Assembly (NCBI GenBank): GCA_029932445.1
Contig: JAOZQB010000001.1
Location: 1 to 35,455 of the forward strand
Length of the DNA stretch: 35,455 bases
Reading direction: 5' to 3'
Source: Bacteroidales bacterium
GTDB lineage: Bacteria > Bacteroidota > Bacteroidia > Bacteroidales > JAADGE01
Shown here: piece by piece, positions 21,511 to 29,839 of the stretch
Layout of the letters: each line of letters begins with the position of its first letter
How positions within the stretch are numbered: the first letter of the stretch is position 1
The notes under the pieces: model-generated
Told to the model about the DNA's origin: nothing
What the model saw: only the letters and a program-made list of their open reading frames with translations
The model's database searches: none
Position numbers and translations under genes: made by a program

Positions 21511-21543
21511 CTTATATTTCACGAGATATTATTTTAATAAAAA

Positions 21544-24165
21544 ATGAAAAAAACAGTACTTTATATCTTCTTTACATTCATTGTTTTTAATACTTGGGCA
21601 ACGCATAACCGTGCCGGAGAAATTACTTATACTCATGTTTCGGGGAATACATACAGAATAACATTGATTACTTATACCTATACGCCGAGTGCCGCTAATG
21701 AAACACGAAATTATCTGACGATGCAATGGGGTGACAATACAAGTTCTGAGATTCCGCGTATTGATATTCAATACCTTCCCGATGACATTCAAAAAAATAC
21801 CTATGTAATGAATCATACGTTTCCCGGTGCCGGAGTTTACCAAATTGTTATGACGGATCCGAACAGAAATCGCGGGATTATAAATATTCCCGAATCCGTT
21901 ACCGTAAAGTTTACAATTAAAACAACCTTGAAAATTGATCCTGATATCGGTGCTAATAATACACCGGTTTTATTAAATCCGCCGGTTGATAAAGCTGCTC
22001 TTAATCAGATATTTATCCATAATCCGAATGCTTATGATCCGGACGGTGACAGTTTATCCTATAAAATTACCGAATGTCTCGGTAATAACGGACTTCCGAT
22101 TCCCGGCTATACTTATCCTGCAGCAAGTAATACGCTTTATGTGGATGCAGTTACGGGTGATTTTGTTTGGGATTCGCCGATGCAAGTAGGTGAATATAAT
22201 GTTGCCATGTTGATTGAAGAATGGCGAAACGGTATTAAAATAGGTGAAATTGAGCGTGATATGCAAATTGAAGTTCAGGAAACCGATAATCATCCGCCTG
22301 TAATTTTAAATCTTCCTGATTATTGTGTTACGGCAGGAGATACTTTGGATTTTGACGTGACGGCAACCGATCCGGACGGAGACGATATTACTCTTACTGC
22401 TTCAGGAGGTATTTTTAATTTCAGTAACAGTCCCGCAAGTTTTCCCGATACAACAGGAGCTACACCCTTAACTGCTTTATTTCATTGGGAAACGGTTTGT
22501 GATCATGTACGTAAACAACCTTATAATGTTCTTTTCAGAGCAGAAGATATTAATCCTGAAGTCGGGCTGACGGCATATAAAAATGTAATGATTGAAGTTG
22601 ACGCTCCGGCTCCTCAAAATTTATCGGCAACACCTACTCCGAATTCGGTTATATTAAATTGGGATACTTATCAATGCAGTAATGCAACAGGATTTAAAGT
22701 ATATCGGAAAAATGAACCTTTTTCATACACCCCGGCAGATTGCGAAACAGGGATTCCTGCAAATTCGGGATATGTTATTGCCGGAATTATAAATAATTCG
22801 GGAGTTACAAGTTTTGAAGATGATTTTAACGGCTTTGGTTTGCCGCAAGGTTATAATTGGTGCTACAGAATAACGGCAATTTTTGCTGACGGAGCAGAAA
22901 GTTATGTTTCGGAAGAAGTTTGTACCGAACTTATCAAAGCAGCACCGATTATTACTGAAACAAACGTTTCAAATACGGATGAACAAAACGGCAGTATTCA
23001 TCTTACATGGATGCAACCGACAGAATTTGATACGGGAATTTATCCGGGACCTTATAAATATATCATTAAATCTGCCGACGGACAAATATGGGAAAATTTC
23101 TCAAATCCGATTGATGTTCCGGGTATTACGGATACGACTTTTATTGATACACTTATTGATTCAAAAACAGATGCTAAATCGTACGAAATAGGATTATATA
23201 ATCAAAACGGAAGTGATTGGGATCTCATCGGAAGTAATTCTCACAGTTCTTCACTATTTATAGAAGGTATTGCGGGTGATAAACGAATGACAATAAAAGT
23301 AAATGATTTTACCCCTTGGAATAATTATTTGTTTGTTTTGTACAGAAAAAAATCGGATTCGGATTGCAATCCGAATGCCTTACCTTATGATTCGATTACA
23401 TCTTTTTTCGGAAATCAATATACCGATAAGGGCTTAAGTAACGATTCAAATTATTGGTATAAAGTGAAAAGTTACGGACAATACGGCTTAAATTTCATTC
23501 CGAAACCTTTGATAAATTTTTCACAAGAAATTTGCGTGTCACCTCAGGATACTGTTCCTCCTTGCCCTGTGAATTTGTCATTATCAACAGATTGTGACTT
23601 ATTTCAAAATTATTTAGATTGGACGGTTGATACCGAATGTGCACCGGATATTGATAATTTTTTGATTTTTTATTCCGATACGATTGCCGGTGGTTTTCAA
23701 TTAATCGATACGGTTAAAGATAATACCGTAAGAACCTATATTCACTCTCCGGAAGAATCTTTGGGTGCTTGCTATGTTGTGTCGGCACAAGATTCTGCCG
23801 GAAATTTTATTCCTCCGGAAGATTTGGTACGAGTATGTATTGATAATTGTGAATATTATGAACTTCCGAATGTATTTACTCCGAACGGTGACGGGAAAAA
23901 TGATATTTTTAAACCGTTTCCTTATAAATTTGTAGAAAAAATTAATATGACTATTTATAACCGTTGGGGGAATGAAGTATTTAAAACAGAAGATCCGGAC
24001 ATCAATTGGGACGGCAAAGATTTTCAAACTCATAAACCGCTTTCTGACGGAGTATATTATTATGTATGTGATGTTTATGAGCGAAGATTGTCAGGGCTTG
24101 AAGTCAGAAATATAGCCGGCTTAATACGAATTTTTGCTAATGACGGGAATACAAAAAAACAATAA
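21544..24165 (+). CDS. T9SS type B sorting-domain protein (large secreted/surface protein)
   Basis: 873 residues. A signal peptide (about 1-20) is followed by THNRAGEITYTHVSGNTYRITLITYTYT, an N-terminus common among gliding-motility-associated C-terminal-domain proteins. The body contains immunoglobulin/cadherin-like calcium motifs (AYDPDGDSLSYKIT at about 163-176 and ATDPDGDDITLTASGG), then repeated fibronectin III-like segments (NLSATPTPNSVILNWDTYQC and further copies). Residues about 777-868 are the CHU_C/type B sorting domain: LPNVFTPNGDGKNDIFKPF, IYNRWGNEVFKT and WDGKDFQTHKPLSDGVYYYV. Export is therefore by the type IX secretion system, with the protein released or attached to the cell surface. 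Probably an adhesin or structural surface protein. Confidence 0.92.
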   Translation: MKKTVLYIFFTFIVFNTWATHNRAGEITYTHVSGNTYRITLITYTYTPSAANETRNYLTMQWGDNTSSEIPRIDIQYLPDDIQKNTYVMNHTFPGAGVYQIVMTDPNRNRGIINIPESVTVKFTIKTTLKIDPDIGANNTPVLLNPPVDKAALNQIFIHNPNAYDPDGDSLSYKITECLGNNGLPIPGYTYPAASNTLYVDAVTGDFVWDSPMQVGEYNVAMLIEEWRNGIKIGEIERDMQIEVQETDNHPPVILNLPDYCVTAGDTLDFDVTATDPDGDDITLTASGGIFNFSNSPASFPDTTGATPLTALFHWETVCDHVRKQPYNVLFRAEDINPEVGLTAYKNVMIEVDAPAPQNLSATPTPNSVILNWDTYQCSNATGFKVYRKNEPFSYTPADCETGIPANSGYVIAGIINNSGVTSFEDDFNGFGLPQGYNWCYRITAIFADGAESYVSEEVCTELIKAAPIITETNVSNTDEQNGSIHLTWMQPTEFDTGIYPGPYKYIIKSADGQIWENFSNPIDVPGITDTTFIDTLIDSKTDAKSYEIGLYNQNGSDWDLIGSNSHSSSLFIEGIAGDKRMTIKVNDFTPWNNYLFVLYRKKSDSDCNPNALPYDSITSFFGNQYTDKGLSNDSNYWYKVKSYGQYGLNFIPKPLINFSQEICVSPQDTVPPCPVNLSLSTDCDLFQNYLDWTVDTECAPDIDNFLIFYSDTIAGGFQLIDTVKDNTVRTYIHSPEESLGACYVVSAQDSAGNFIPPEDLVRVCIDNCEYYELPNVFTPNGDGKNDIFKPFPYKFVEKINMTIYNRWGNEVFKTEDPDINWDGKDFQTHKPLSDGVYYYVCDVYERRLSGLEVRNIAGLIRIFANDGNTKKQ

Positions 24166-24166
24166 A

Positions 24167-25381
24167 ATGACAATGATAAGGCAAATCGTTATATCGATAA
24201 TTATAGTATTTTCAGGTTTTGTTGCAAGAAGTCAAACAATTGAAAATAATTTATACCAAAAGGCATTTTCGAATTATTCGCAAAAACAATATGATAAGGT
24301 ATTATCTCTTTTAAATCAAACAAATTTGCAACTTTTAAATGATGCTGAATTTTATTTACTTGCCGGAGATTCTTATTTTAAATTAAATCAATATGAAGAT
24401 GCATTGAAAGATTATTACACGGCTTTTAAATTAAAAAATAAACCTGCAGCTCTAAAAATTGCCGAATGTTATTCACATCTCAATAAACCTTCCAAAGCTG
24501 TTGAATATTTGAAAATTTACCTTAAATCACCGAATAAATTATTACAATCTGAAATAAAATTAATGCCTGCTTTTAATCAAATTGAGAGCAGTAATGTATG
24601 GATTAATTTATGGAAAGAAAATTATTATAACAGCTATGAAAAGAAACTTGATGAAGCAAAATATCAAATTTCTAAAGGCGATTATGCAACGGCATTTGAT
24701 ATACTCGATAAGTTGATAATAAAAAATAAGAAACGTCATAAAGCATACGAGATAAGAGGAGATTTGTTGCTCTTAACGAAGGATTATAAAAATGCGTCAT
24801 CAGCTTTTTTGAAAGCTTCTGAGATAAAAAAACATAATTTAACATATAAAATTAAAGCAGCAGATGCTTTTTATTTATTGAAAAAATACAAACGTGCAGA
24901 AAGTATTTATAATGAGATAATTGCTGACAAATATTACGATCCGAAAATTCTCCTGAATAAAACAAAAAATGAGATTGAAATAAAAAAAACAGCAGAAGCA
25001 AAACAGAGTATAAATTTATTTTTATCGTATTTCCCCGATAATGCCGAAGCATATTATTTATCCGGGAAAATACATTCAGCGGATAATGAGAATATTGCTG
25101 CTTTGGAAGATTTTAATCGGTCGATTGAAAAAGATGATTCAAAACCTGAATATTTTATTTCTTGCGGAGATTCTTATTTGAAAACAAAAACTTTTACATC
25201 AGCAGTAAATTCTTATTCTATGGCATTGGATTTAAATCCTAAATTAGCTGAAGTCTGGTATAAAAAAGGCATGGCTGAAATAAAACTTTATAAATATGCA
25301 GAAGCTTGTGAGGATTTAAAGAAAGCAAAATCAATGAATTACAATAAAGCTGATGATCTTATATTCAAATACTGCAGATAA
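24167..25381 (+). CDS. TPR-repeat periplasmic protein
   Basis: 404 residues from the ATG at 24167, one base after the upstream stop; an ATG at 24173 and an overlapping in-frame ATG at 24134 are alternatives, the last rejected because it would bury the signal peptide. The signal peptide (MIRQIVISIIIVFSGFVARSQ) is followed by about nine helix-turn-helix units of TPR type, for example YEDALKDYYTAFKLKNKPAALKIAECY, NIAALEDFNRSIEKDDSKPEYFISCGDSYLK and KLAEVWYKKGMAEIKLYKYAEACEDLKKA. TPR arrays are protein-binding scaffolds. Immediate coupling to the T9SS cargo gene suggests it works with that surface protein or its assembly; this is inference. Confidence 0.8.
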   Translation: MTMIRQIVISIIIVFSGFVARSQTIENNLYQKAFSNYSQKQYDKVLSLLNQTNLQLLNDAEFYLLAGDSYFKLNQYEDALKDYYTAFKLKNKPAALKIAECYSHLNKPSKAVEYLKIYLKSPNKLLQSEIKLMPAFNQIESSNVWINLWKENYYNSYEKKLDEAKYQISKGDYATAFDILDKLIIKNKKRHKAYEIRGDLLLLTKDYKNASSAFLKASEIKKHNLTYKIKAADAFYLLKKYKRAESIYNEIIADKYYDPKILLNKTKNEIEIKKTAEAKQSINLFLSYFPDNAEAYYLSGKIHSADNENIAALEDFNRSIEKDDSKPEYFISCGDSYLKTKTFTSAVNSYSMALDLNPKLAEVWYKKGMAEIKLYKYAEACEDLKKAKSMNYNKADDLIFKYCR

Positions 25382-25434
25382 ACATTATTTTTACGATAAT
25401 AAAATTTTAGTTTCTTTTGCAAAAAAGTTATAAC

Positions 25435-26319
25435 ATGGATAATAACAAAAATGAAATTGATTTACTGGAATTATTAATAAAAATTTATCTTTATTTAAAA
25501 AAATATTGGTGGATTTTAGTTATTTCCGTTTTTGCGGGAATTATTTTTACTTTTATTAAGAATAAATCGTCCGTTAAATCATATAATTCATCAATGATTG
25601 TATATGCAAAGCAGAATGATAATTATATGTATGCTGTTACATTTAAAGAATTCAGCAAACGTTATGAGAAAAATCCTACGGAAGTGATTACCGGGATTAT
25701 AAATCAAGCTAATGAGTTAATTAAAAGTAATAATCTTGATATTCTGGCAAGGAAGATGAATTTAAAAGCAGAAGACCTGAAAGGACTTAAAGTAATTTCT
25801 TCTTTCTATAAAACAGAAAAGGGGGAAGCTCACGGAAATATTGTAAAAATAAATGCAACATCCTCAAATCAAGACGTATATAATAATTTGGGAAACGGAA
25901 TTGAATATTTAATAAATAATAACGCATATGTTAAATCTCAAATTTCCGAGGATTCTTTGATGTTGATAAATATTATCCGAAAGATTGATATTAAATCTAA
26001 AGAATTGGACAGTATGCTGTCCAAATTATTTAAAAACGGAAAATCTAATGATTTAATAATTTTTAAAGATAATTCTTTTTTCGGTGAAAGTGTGATGTTA
26101 GCTTCTCTTAAAGAAAAATTAATTAAGAAACTTCAAAATCTGGATCAAGTAAAAATTGTTGAAGATTTTTATGTGCCTGAATCAAAAACAGGAAGTATTA
26201 AAACAGCTTTGATATTAAATAGTATTATCTTCTTATTCCTGGGTTTTATTATTATATTTTTTATTGTTTTTAACAAAAAAGCAAAAACTTTTAATCAAAA
26301 CCGAAAGAATTCTCAGTAA
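25435..26319 (+). CDS. Two-helix inner-membrane protein with Wzz-like topology
   Basis: 294 residues from the ATG at 25435; an in-frame TTG at 25417 is less likely. It opens with NEIDLLELLIKIYLYLKKYWWILVISVFAGIIFTFI, the 'L-x-ll..l.r.ww.i' pattern of chain-length regulators (Wzz) ahead of the first transmembrane helix. A periplasmic helical region of about 215 residues and a C-terminal helix (ALILNSIIFLFLGFIIIFFIVF) follow. Wzz proteins set the length of O-antigen or exopolysaccharide chains, but no polysaccharide genes lie next to it, and the usual proline-rich motif before the second helix is weak (DFYVPESKTGSIK). A function with the upstream secretion genes is equally possible. Confidence 0.68.
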   Translation: MDNNKNEIDLLELLIKIYLYLKKYWWILVISVFAGIIFTFIKNKSSVKSYNSSMIVYAKQNDNYMYAVTFKEFSKRYEKNPTEVITGIINQANELIKSNNLDILARKMNLKAEDLKGLKVISSFYKTEKGEAHGNIVKINATSSNQDVYNNLGNGIEYLINNNAYVKSQISEDSLMLINIIRKIDIKSKELDSMLSKLFKNGKSNDLIIFKDNSFFGESVMLASLKEKLIKKLQNLDQVKIVEDFYVPESKTGSIKTALILNSIIFLFLGFIIIFFIVFNKKAKTFNQNRKNSQ

Positions 26320-26328
26320 TATTTTTTT

Positions 26329-26859
26329 ATGATAAAGAAGATTGCAATTGCATCTGAAAGTCCCGTTAAAATTGAAGCTGTTAAAATTGCTTTTTCAAAA
26401 GTATTTCCCGATGTGAATTTTAATATTAAAAGTATGTCGGTTGCTTCCGGAGTTCCTGATCAACCTATGGGGAACGAAGAGACATATACGGGAGCAAAAA
26501 ACAGAGCAAAAAATATTCAAACTAAAATTTCTGATTTTAATTTTTGGATAGGAATTGAAGGCGGAATTGAAAAAAATATACACGGAACCGAAGCTTTTGC
26601 ATGGATTTATATTATTTCGGGAAATAAAACCGGAAAAGCACGTACGGCAAGTTTCTTTTTACCGAAAAAAATAACCGATTTGATTGAAAAAGGTTATGAA
26701 CTTGGTGAAGCAGATGATATTGTTTTCAAACAAAAAGATTCAAAAATGAAAACCGGTGCAGTAGGAATATTAACAAAAAATATTACTTCTCGTTCTGACT
26801 ATTATTCAGAAGCCGTTATTTTAGCTCTGATACCTTTTATTAATGATGATTTATATTGA
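26329..26859 (+). CDS. yjjX: Inosine/xanthosine triphosphatase (YjjX/DUF84 family)
   Basis: 176 residues, normal family length. The enzyme hydrolyses non-canonical purine triphosphates (ITP, XTP) and so cleans the nucleotide pool. The N-terminal KIAIASESPVKIEAVKIAF matches the 'ia..sxNpvKi.A' pattern, and VASGVPDQPMGNEETYTGAKNRAKN plus FWIGIEGGIE are diagnostic. The C-terminal KTGAVGILTKNITSRSDYYSEAVILALIPF also matches. It starts nine bases after the upstream gene and is followed by the permease gene after 23 bases. Confidence 0.88.
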   Translation: MIKKIAIASESPVKIEAVKIAFSKVFPDVNFNIKSMSVASGVPDQPMGNEETYTGAKNRAKNIQTKISDFNFWIGIEGGIEKNIHGTEAFAWIYIISGNKTGKARTASFFLPKKITDLIEKGYELGEADDIVFKQKDSKMKTGAVGILTKNITSRSDYYSEAVILALIPFINDDLY

Positions 26860-26882
26860 GAAATGATAATTGAAACAGACTG

Positions 26883-27650
26883 ATGACTTGGATTGAAATA
26901 ACAGAACTTGTATTATTGGGGATTTTCGTCGGTTTTGTCAATACCCTTTCCGGAAGCGGCTCATTGCTGACTTTGCCTTTCCTCATTTCTTTGGGATTGC
27001 CGGCAAATGTGGCTAACGGTACAAACAGAATTGCAATTTTACTGCAAAATGTAGTAGGTGTTGCAAGTTTTAAAAAGCAAAAAGTTTTTGAATTTAAAGA
27101 AGCCGTTTGGCTGACAATTCCTGCAATTATAGGTGCCGTAATCGGTGCTTCGGTTGCCGTAAAAATAAGTGATGCTTTAATGGAAAAAATAATTGCCGGG
27201 ATTTTAGTTTTTATGTTTCTCTTATTAATTTTTAAGCCGAATATGTGGCTGAGGGAACAAGCTAAAGATTTAAAAACAAAGCCGACTTTTATTCAATTTA
27301 TTGTATTATTTTTTGTTGGAATTTACGGCGGATTTATTCAAGCCGGTGTAGGGTTGTTTTTATTAGCCGGTTTGGTACTGGGTGCGGGTTTCGATTTGGT
27401 GAAAGCGAATGCAGTTAAAGGATTTATTATTTTATTGTACACCGTATTCGCCTTATCAATATTTATTTACAACGATTCCGTTGATTATAAAATCGGATTG
27501 ATACTTGCCGGCGGAAATATGGCAGGGGCATTTATTGCGAGCAGATTTGCAGTAGATTGGGGACCGAAATTTGTTCGATACGTTTTATTAGTGGTTTTAT
27601 TTTTAGCATCTTTGAAATTATTCGGAGTGTTTGATTATTTGTTCTCTTGA
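26883..27650 (+). CDS. TauE/SafE-family (TSUP) permease
   Basis: 255 residues, with about eight hydrophobic segments. The two halves carry the related family motifs GFVNTLSGSGSLLTLPFLISLGLPANVANGTNR and GIYGGFIQAGVGLFLLAGLVLGAGFDLVKANAVKG. TSUP proteins move sulfite, sulfonates or other small organosulfur or carboxylate anions across the inner membrane. The substrate cannot be assigned, since no sulfur genes are nearby. Its stop overlaps the next start as TTGA, so translation of the two is probably coupled. Confidence 0.87.
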   Translation: MTWIEITELVLLGIFVGFVNTLSGSGSLLTLPFLISLGLPANVANGTNRIAILLQNVVGVASFKKQKVFEFKEAVWLTIPAIIGAVIGASVAVKISDALMEKIIAGILVFMFLLLIFKPNMWLREQAKDLKTKPTFIQFIVLFFVGIYGGFIQAGVGLFLLAGLVLGAGFDLVKANAVKGFIILLYTVFALSIFIYNDSVDYKIGLILAGGNMAGAFIASRFAVDWGPKFVRYVLLVVLFLASLKLFGVFDYLFS

Positions 27651-28549
27651 AAATTACAGAAAATCATATCGTATCTGAGGAAATTACCGGACTCGTCAGA
27701 GCCGTTGATTATATCCTGAAAGAATTTTCTTTTTTTGAAACAAAATCAGGTGTTAAAAAAGCAATAAAAAAGCAAAGAATTAAAATTGACGGGCAAATTT
27801 GCCTTACGGGAACAATTATAAAAACCGGACAAATTATAGAACTTTTTGAAGAAAAATCAAGCATTCGCAAAATTTTCAAACTGAAACTTCCGATAATTTT
27901 TGAAGATGATTTTATTGCCGTAATTGATAAACCCGGCGGTATCAGTGTCAGCGGGAATTATTTTAAAACAGTACAAAATGCTTTGCCTTATAATTTGAAA
28001 AAATCAGGTGAAAAAGATGCTTTAGAATTTCCTTTGCCTGTTCATCGTCTTGATAATCAGACTTCAGGATTGTTGTTAATTGCAAAAACCCGACAAGCAA
28101 GAATACATCTCGGAAAACAATTTGAAGAAAAGCAAGTAAAGAAAATGTATTATGCCGTTGTTATCGGTACACCGCCGAACAAAGGCAGCATAAATTTTCC
28201 GATTGAGGGCAAAGATGCATTTACGGAATTTGAATGTATTCGAAGTGAAAAATCATTAAGAAACGGACATTTATCTTTAATAAAATTGTTTCCGCATACC
28301 GGAAGAACACATCAACTGCGAATTCACTGCGAGAAATCCGGTTTCCCTATTCTCGGAGATAAACTGTATCATTCCGATTTGTCTGTTTTTAAAGGGAAAG
28401 GTCTTTTCTTATCGGCTTCGCAATTGGCTTTTAATCATCCGATTACAAATTCTCCCTTGAGTTTTGCTGTTCCGTATCCGAAAAAATTTGACACGATTAT
28501 TGAACGGGAAAAAAGACGCTTTATATCTAATATTGATAGGAATTATTAA
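27647..28549 (+). CDS. RluA-family pseudouridine synthase
   Basis: 300 residues with a TTG start at 27647 that overlaps the permease stop by four bases. Residues about 15-70 form an S4-like RNA-binding module (VDYILKEFSFFETKSGVKKAIKKQRIKIDGQ). The catalytic domain starts near 85 with IIFEDDFIAVIDKPGGISV, and the motif HRLDNQTSGLLLIAKT holds the catalytic aspartate. PHTGRTHQLRIHCEKSGFPILGD is the conserved RluA motif III. These enzymes isomerise specific uridines in 23S rRNA or tRNA; which site is modified is not known. The stop codon lies inside the hairpin that follows. Confidence 0.92.
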   Translation: MKITENHIVSEEITGLVRAVDYILKEFSFFETKSGVKKAIKKQRIKIDGQICLTGTIIKTGQIIELFEEKSSIRKIFKLKLPIIFEDDFIAVIDKPGGISVSGNYFKTVQNALPYNLKKSGEKDALEFPLPVHRLDNQTSGLLLIAKTRQARIHLGKQFEEKQVKKMYYAVVIGTPPNKGSINFPIEGKDAFTEFECIRSEKSLRNGHLSLIKLFPHTGRTHQLRIHCEKSGFPILGDKLYHSDLSVFKGKGLFLSASQLAFNHPITNSPLSFAVPYPKKFDTIIEREKRRFISNIDRNY

Positions 28550-28589
28550 GGATATTTGTTTGGTTGAGAAATACAAATATCCTTAATAA
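28543..28589. terminator. Long hairpin between convergent genes
   Basis: TTATTAAGGATATTTGT (28543-28559) and ACAAATATCCTTAATAA (28573-28589) are perfect 17-base inverted copies around 13 bases. The rluA-family stop codon (28547-28549) lies in the left arm. No T run follows the stem on either strand, so it is not a standard intrinsic terminator, although its place between convergent genes suggests that role or 3'-end protection. Confidence 0.6.
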
Positions 28590-28607
28590 AAAAATTAAAA
28601 TAATATA

Positions 28608-29441
28608 CTATTGTTCATGTTGTAAGGTACATTTTGAACAGCCTTCAGCAGAACAATAATGGATTGTTCCTTTTGGAGTCCATGTTGATCCGTATGTACA
28701 CCCGCTTCCGGAACCGCAACTGCAGTTGTATCCTTTAGAATCATCAAGAAAGAAACCCAGAATTCCCTGTTTCTTCATACCGACAACAATTAGTTTTCCA
28801 AGAAATTCTGTAGGAACCATAACGTAGCCTTCAGGTATTTTATTAATTGTTGCTCCTTTTAATTTTTCAATATCAGATTCATTTGTATGTCCTTCAATAA
28901 ATTTATAAAAATGTTCTAATACATCTTTGTCCTTAAAAATGAATGGCTTGGGTGAAGGAATGTTTTGAAAATCATCTTCATCAGTAAAAAAACGTTCGGG
29001 TTTATTGAAATTTACGATTTGTGCATCTTTTAAATAAAACTTTTCAGCACCTTTCTCAATTTGCATCAAACATCTACTGCAAGTTCCGTCTGTAGAACAT
29101 CCGCTTTGATTTCCGATCATATAGGGATCGCAACCTTTCCCTGCCAAACATTCACATGAAACAGAACTTTTTGAAAAAGATTTAACTCTTTCATTTTCGT
29201 CTTTATCAGTTAATAAAGTAATTAACTTATAACCATCCGGAAGAACGAAATTAAGAGATTTACCTTCAATCGATAATTCTGTTTCGACAGGAAATGTAAA
29301 CATTTCATTATACATAACAGATTCTTTAATTTTTATCGGAAATGTTTTGTTTTGTAATGAAGTATCTCTTTCACAAGAATTCAAAAGACTCATTGAAAGA
29401 AAAATTAAAACCGTACTGATAATAAATAAGAACTTTTTCAT
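28608..29441 (-). CDS. Lipoprotein with two six-cysteine modules
   Basis: 277 residues, family not recognised. The signal peptide ends in LLNSC (Cys23), a lipobox, so the protein should be anchored in the envelope. Two similar cysteine modules occur: Cys96, 98, 104, 115, 121, 124 (CxC-x5-C-x10-C-x5-C-x2-C) and Cys240, 242, 248, 263, 268, 271 (CxC-x5-C-x14-C-x4-C-x2-C), the second at the extreme C-terminus. Glycine and serine surround them (GKGCDP, GSGSGCTYG). The spacing would suit metal binding or three disulfides per module. A stretch around 195-225 (INKIPEGYVMVPTEFLGKLIVVG) is hydrophobic but too broken for a membrane helix. The gene stands alone. Confidence 0.75.
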   Translation of the reverse strand: MKKFLFIISTVLIFLSMSLLNSCERDTSLQNKTFPIKIKESVMYNEMFTFPVETELSIEGKSLNFVLPDGYKLITLLTDKDENERVKSFSKSSVSCECLAGKGCDPYMIGNQSGCSTDGTCSRCLMQIEKGAEKFYLKDAQIVNFNKPERFFTDEDDFQNIPSPKPFIFKDKDVLEHFYKFIEGHTNESDIEKLKGATINKIPEGYVMVPTEFLGKLIVVGMKKQGILGFFLDDSKGYNCSCGSGSGCTYGSTWTPKGTIHYCSAEGCSKCTLQHEQ

Positions 29442-29815
29442 AATATAAAATTTTAATTATTAAAGTTACGAATTTAGAAAAAAAAAAAAACGATTTCGGA
29501 GATTTTTTATCATGTTTTACAGCATCTTATTGAGGAATGATACATATTTAATAAGGTTTAAATTGTTTAAGTAATGTTTTTGCAAACATCTGATTTATAA
29601 ATGTTAAATAATTTGTATATCCGTAATATGTCATAATTCTGTAATTTCGGCATTAAAAGGTCTATCGAAGATACGTTCTCCGAAATATCTTCATAAATCT
29701 TTATTTTTCTCAAAAAAAATACTTAATTTTAATTATGATTGTTTACCAATATACAATTAAATAATATGTATAATAAAAAAATATTGCTTGTAAAGGACTA
29801 AATACATTAAAGTTT
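29442..29815. other. Non-coding stretch between the cysteine-rich lipoprotein and the ABC-F gene
   Basis: About 370 AT-rich bases between divergent genes. A 7-base inverted repeat GAAGATA/TATCTTC lies at 29667-29673 and 29686-29692. On the minus strand TAACTTTA, close to a -7 box, lies about 20 bases before the lipoprotein start. Nothing else was recognised. Confidence 0.45.
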
Positions 29816-29823
29816 TATCTTTG
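29816..29823 (+). promoter_or_regulatory. Bacteroidota -7 box upstream of the ABC-F gene
   Basis: TATCTTTG, matching TAnnTTTG, 16 bases before the ATG at 29840, so the leader would be very short. A -33 TTTG at a good distance is not seen. Confidence 0.5.
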
Positions 29824-29839
29824 CAGCCAATTTTAAAAA

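Noticed and set aside
25435..26319. Naming the two-helix membrane protein Wzz
   Set aside because: Topology fits, but the proline-rich signature is weak and no polysaccharide genes are nearby.
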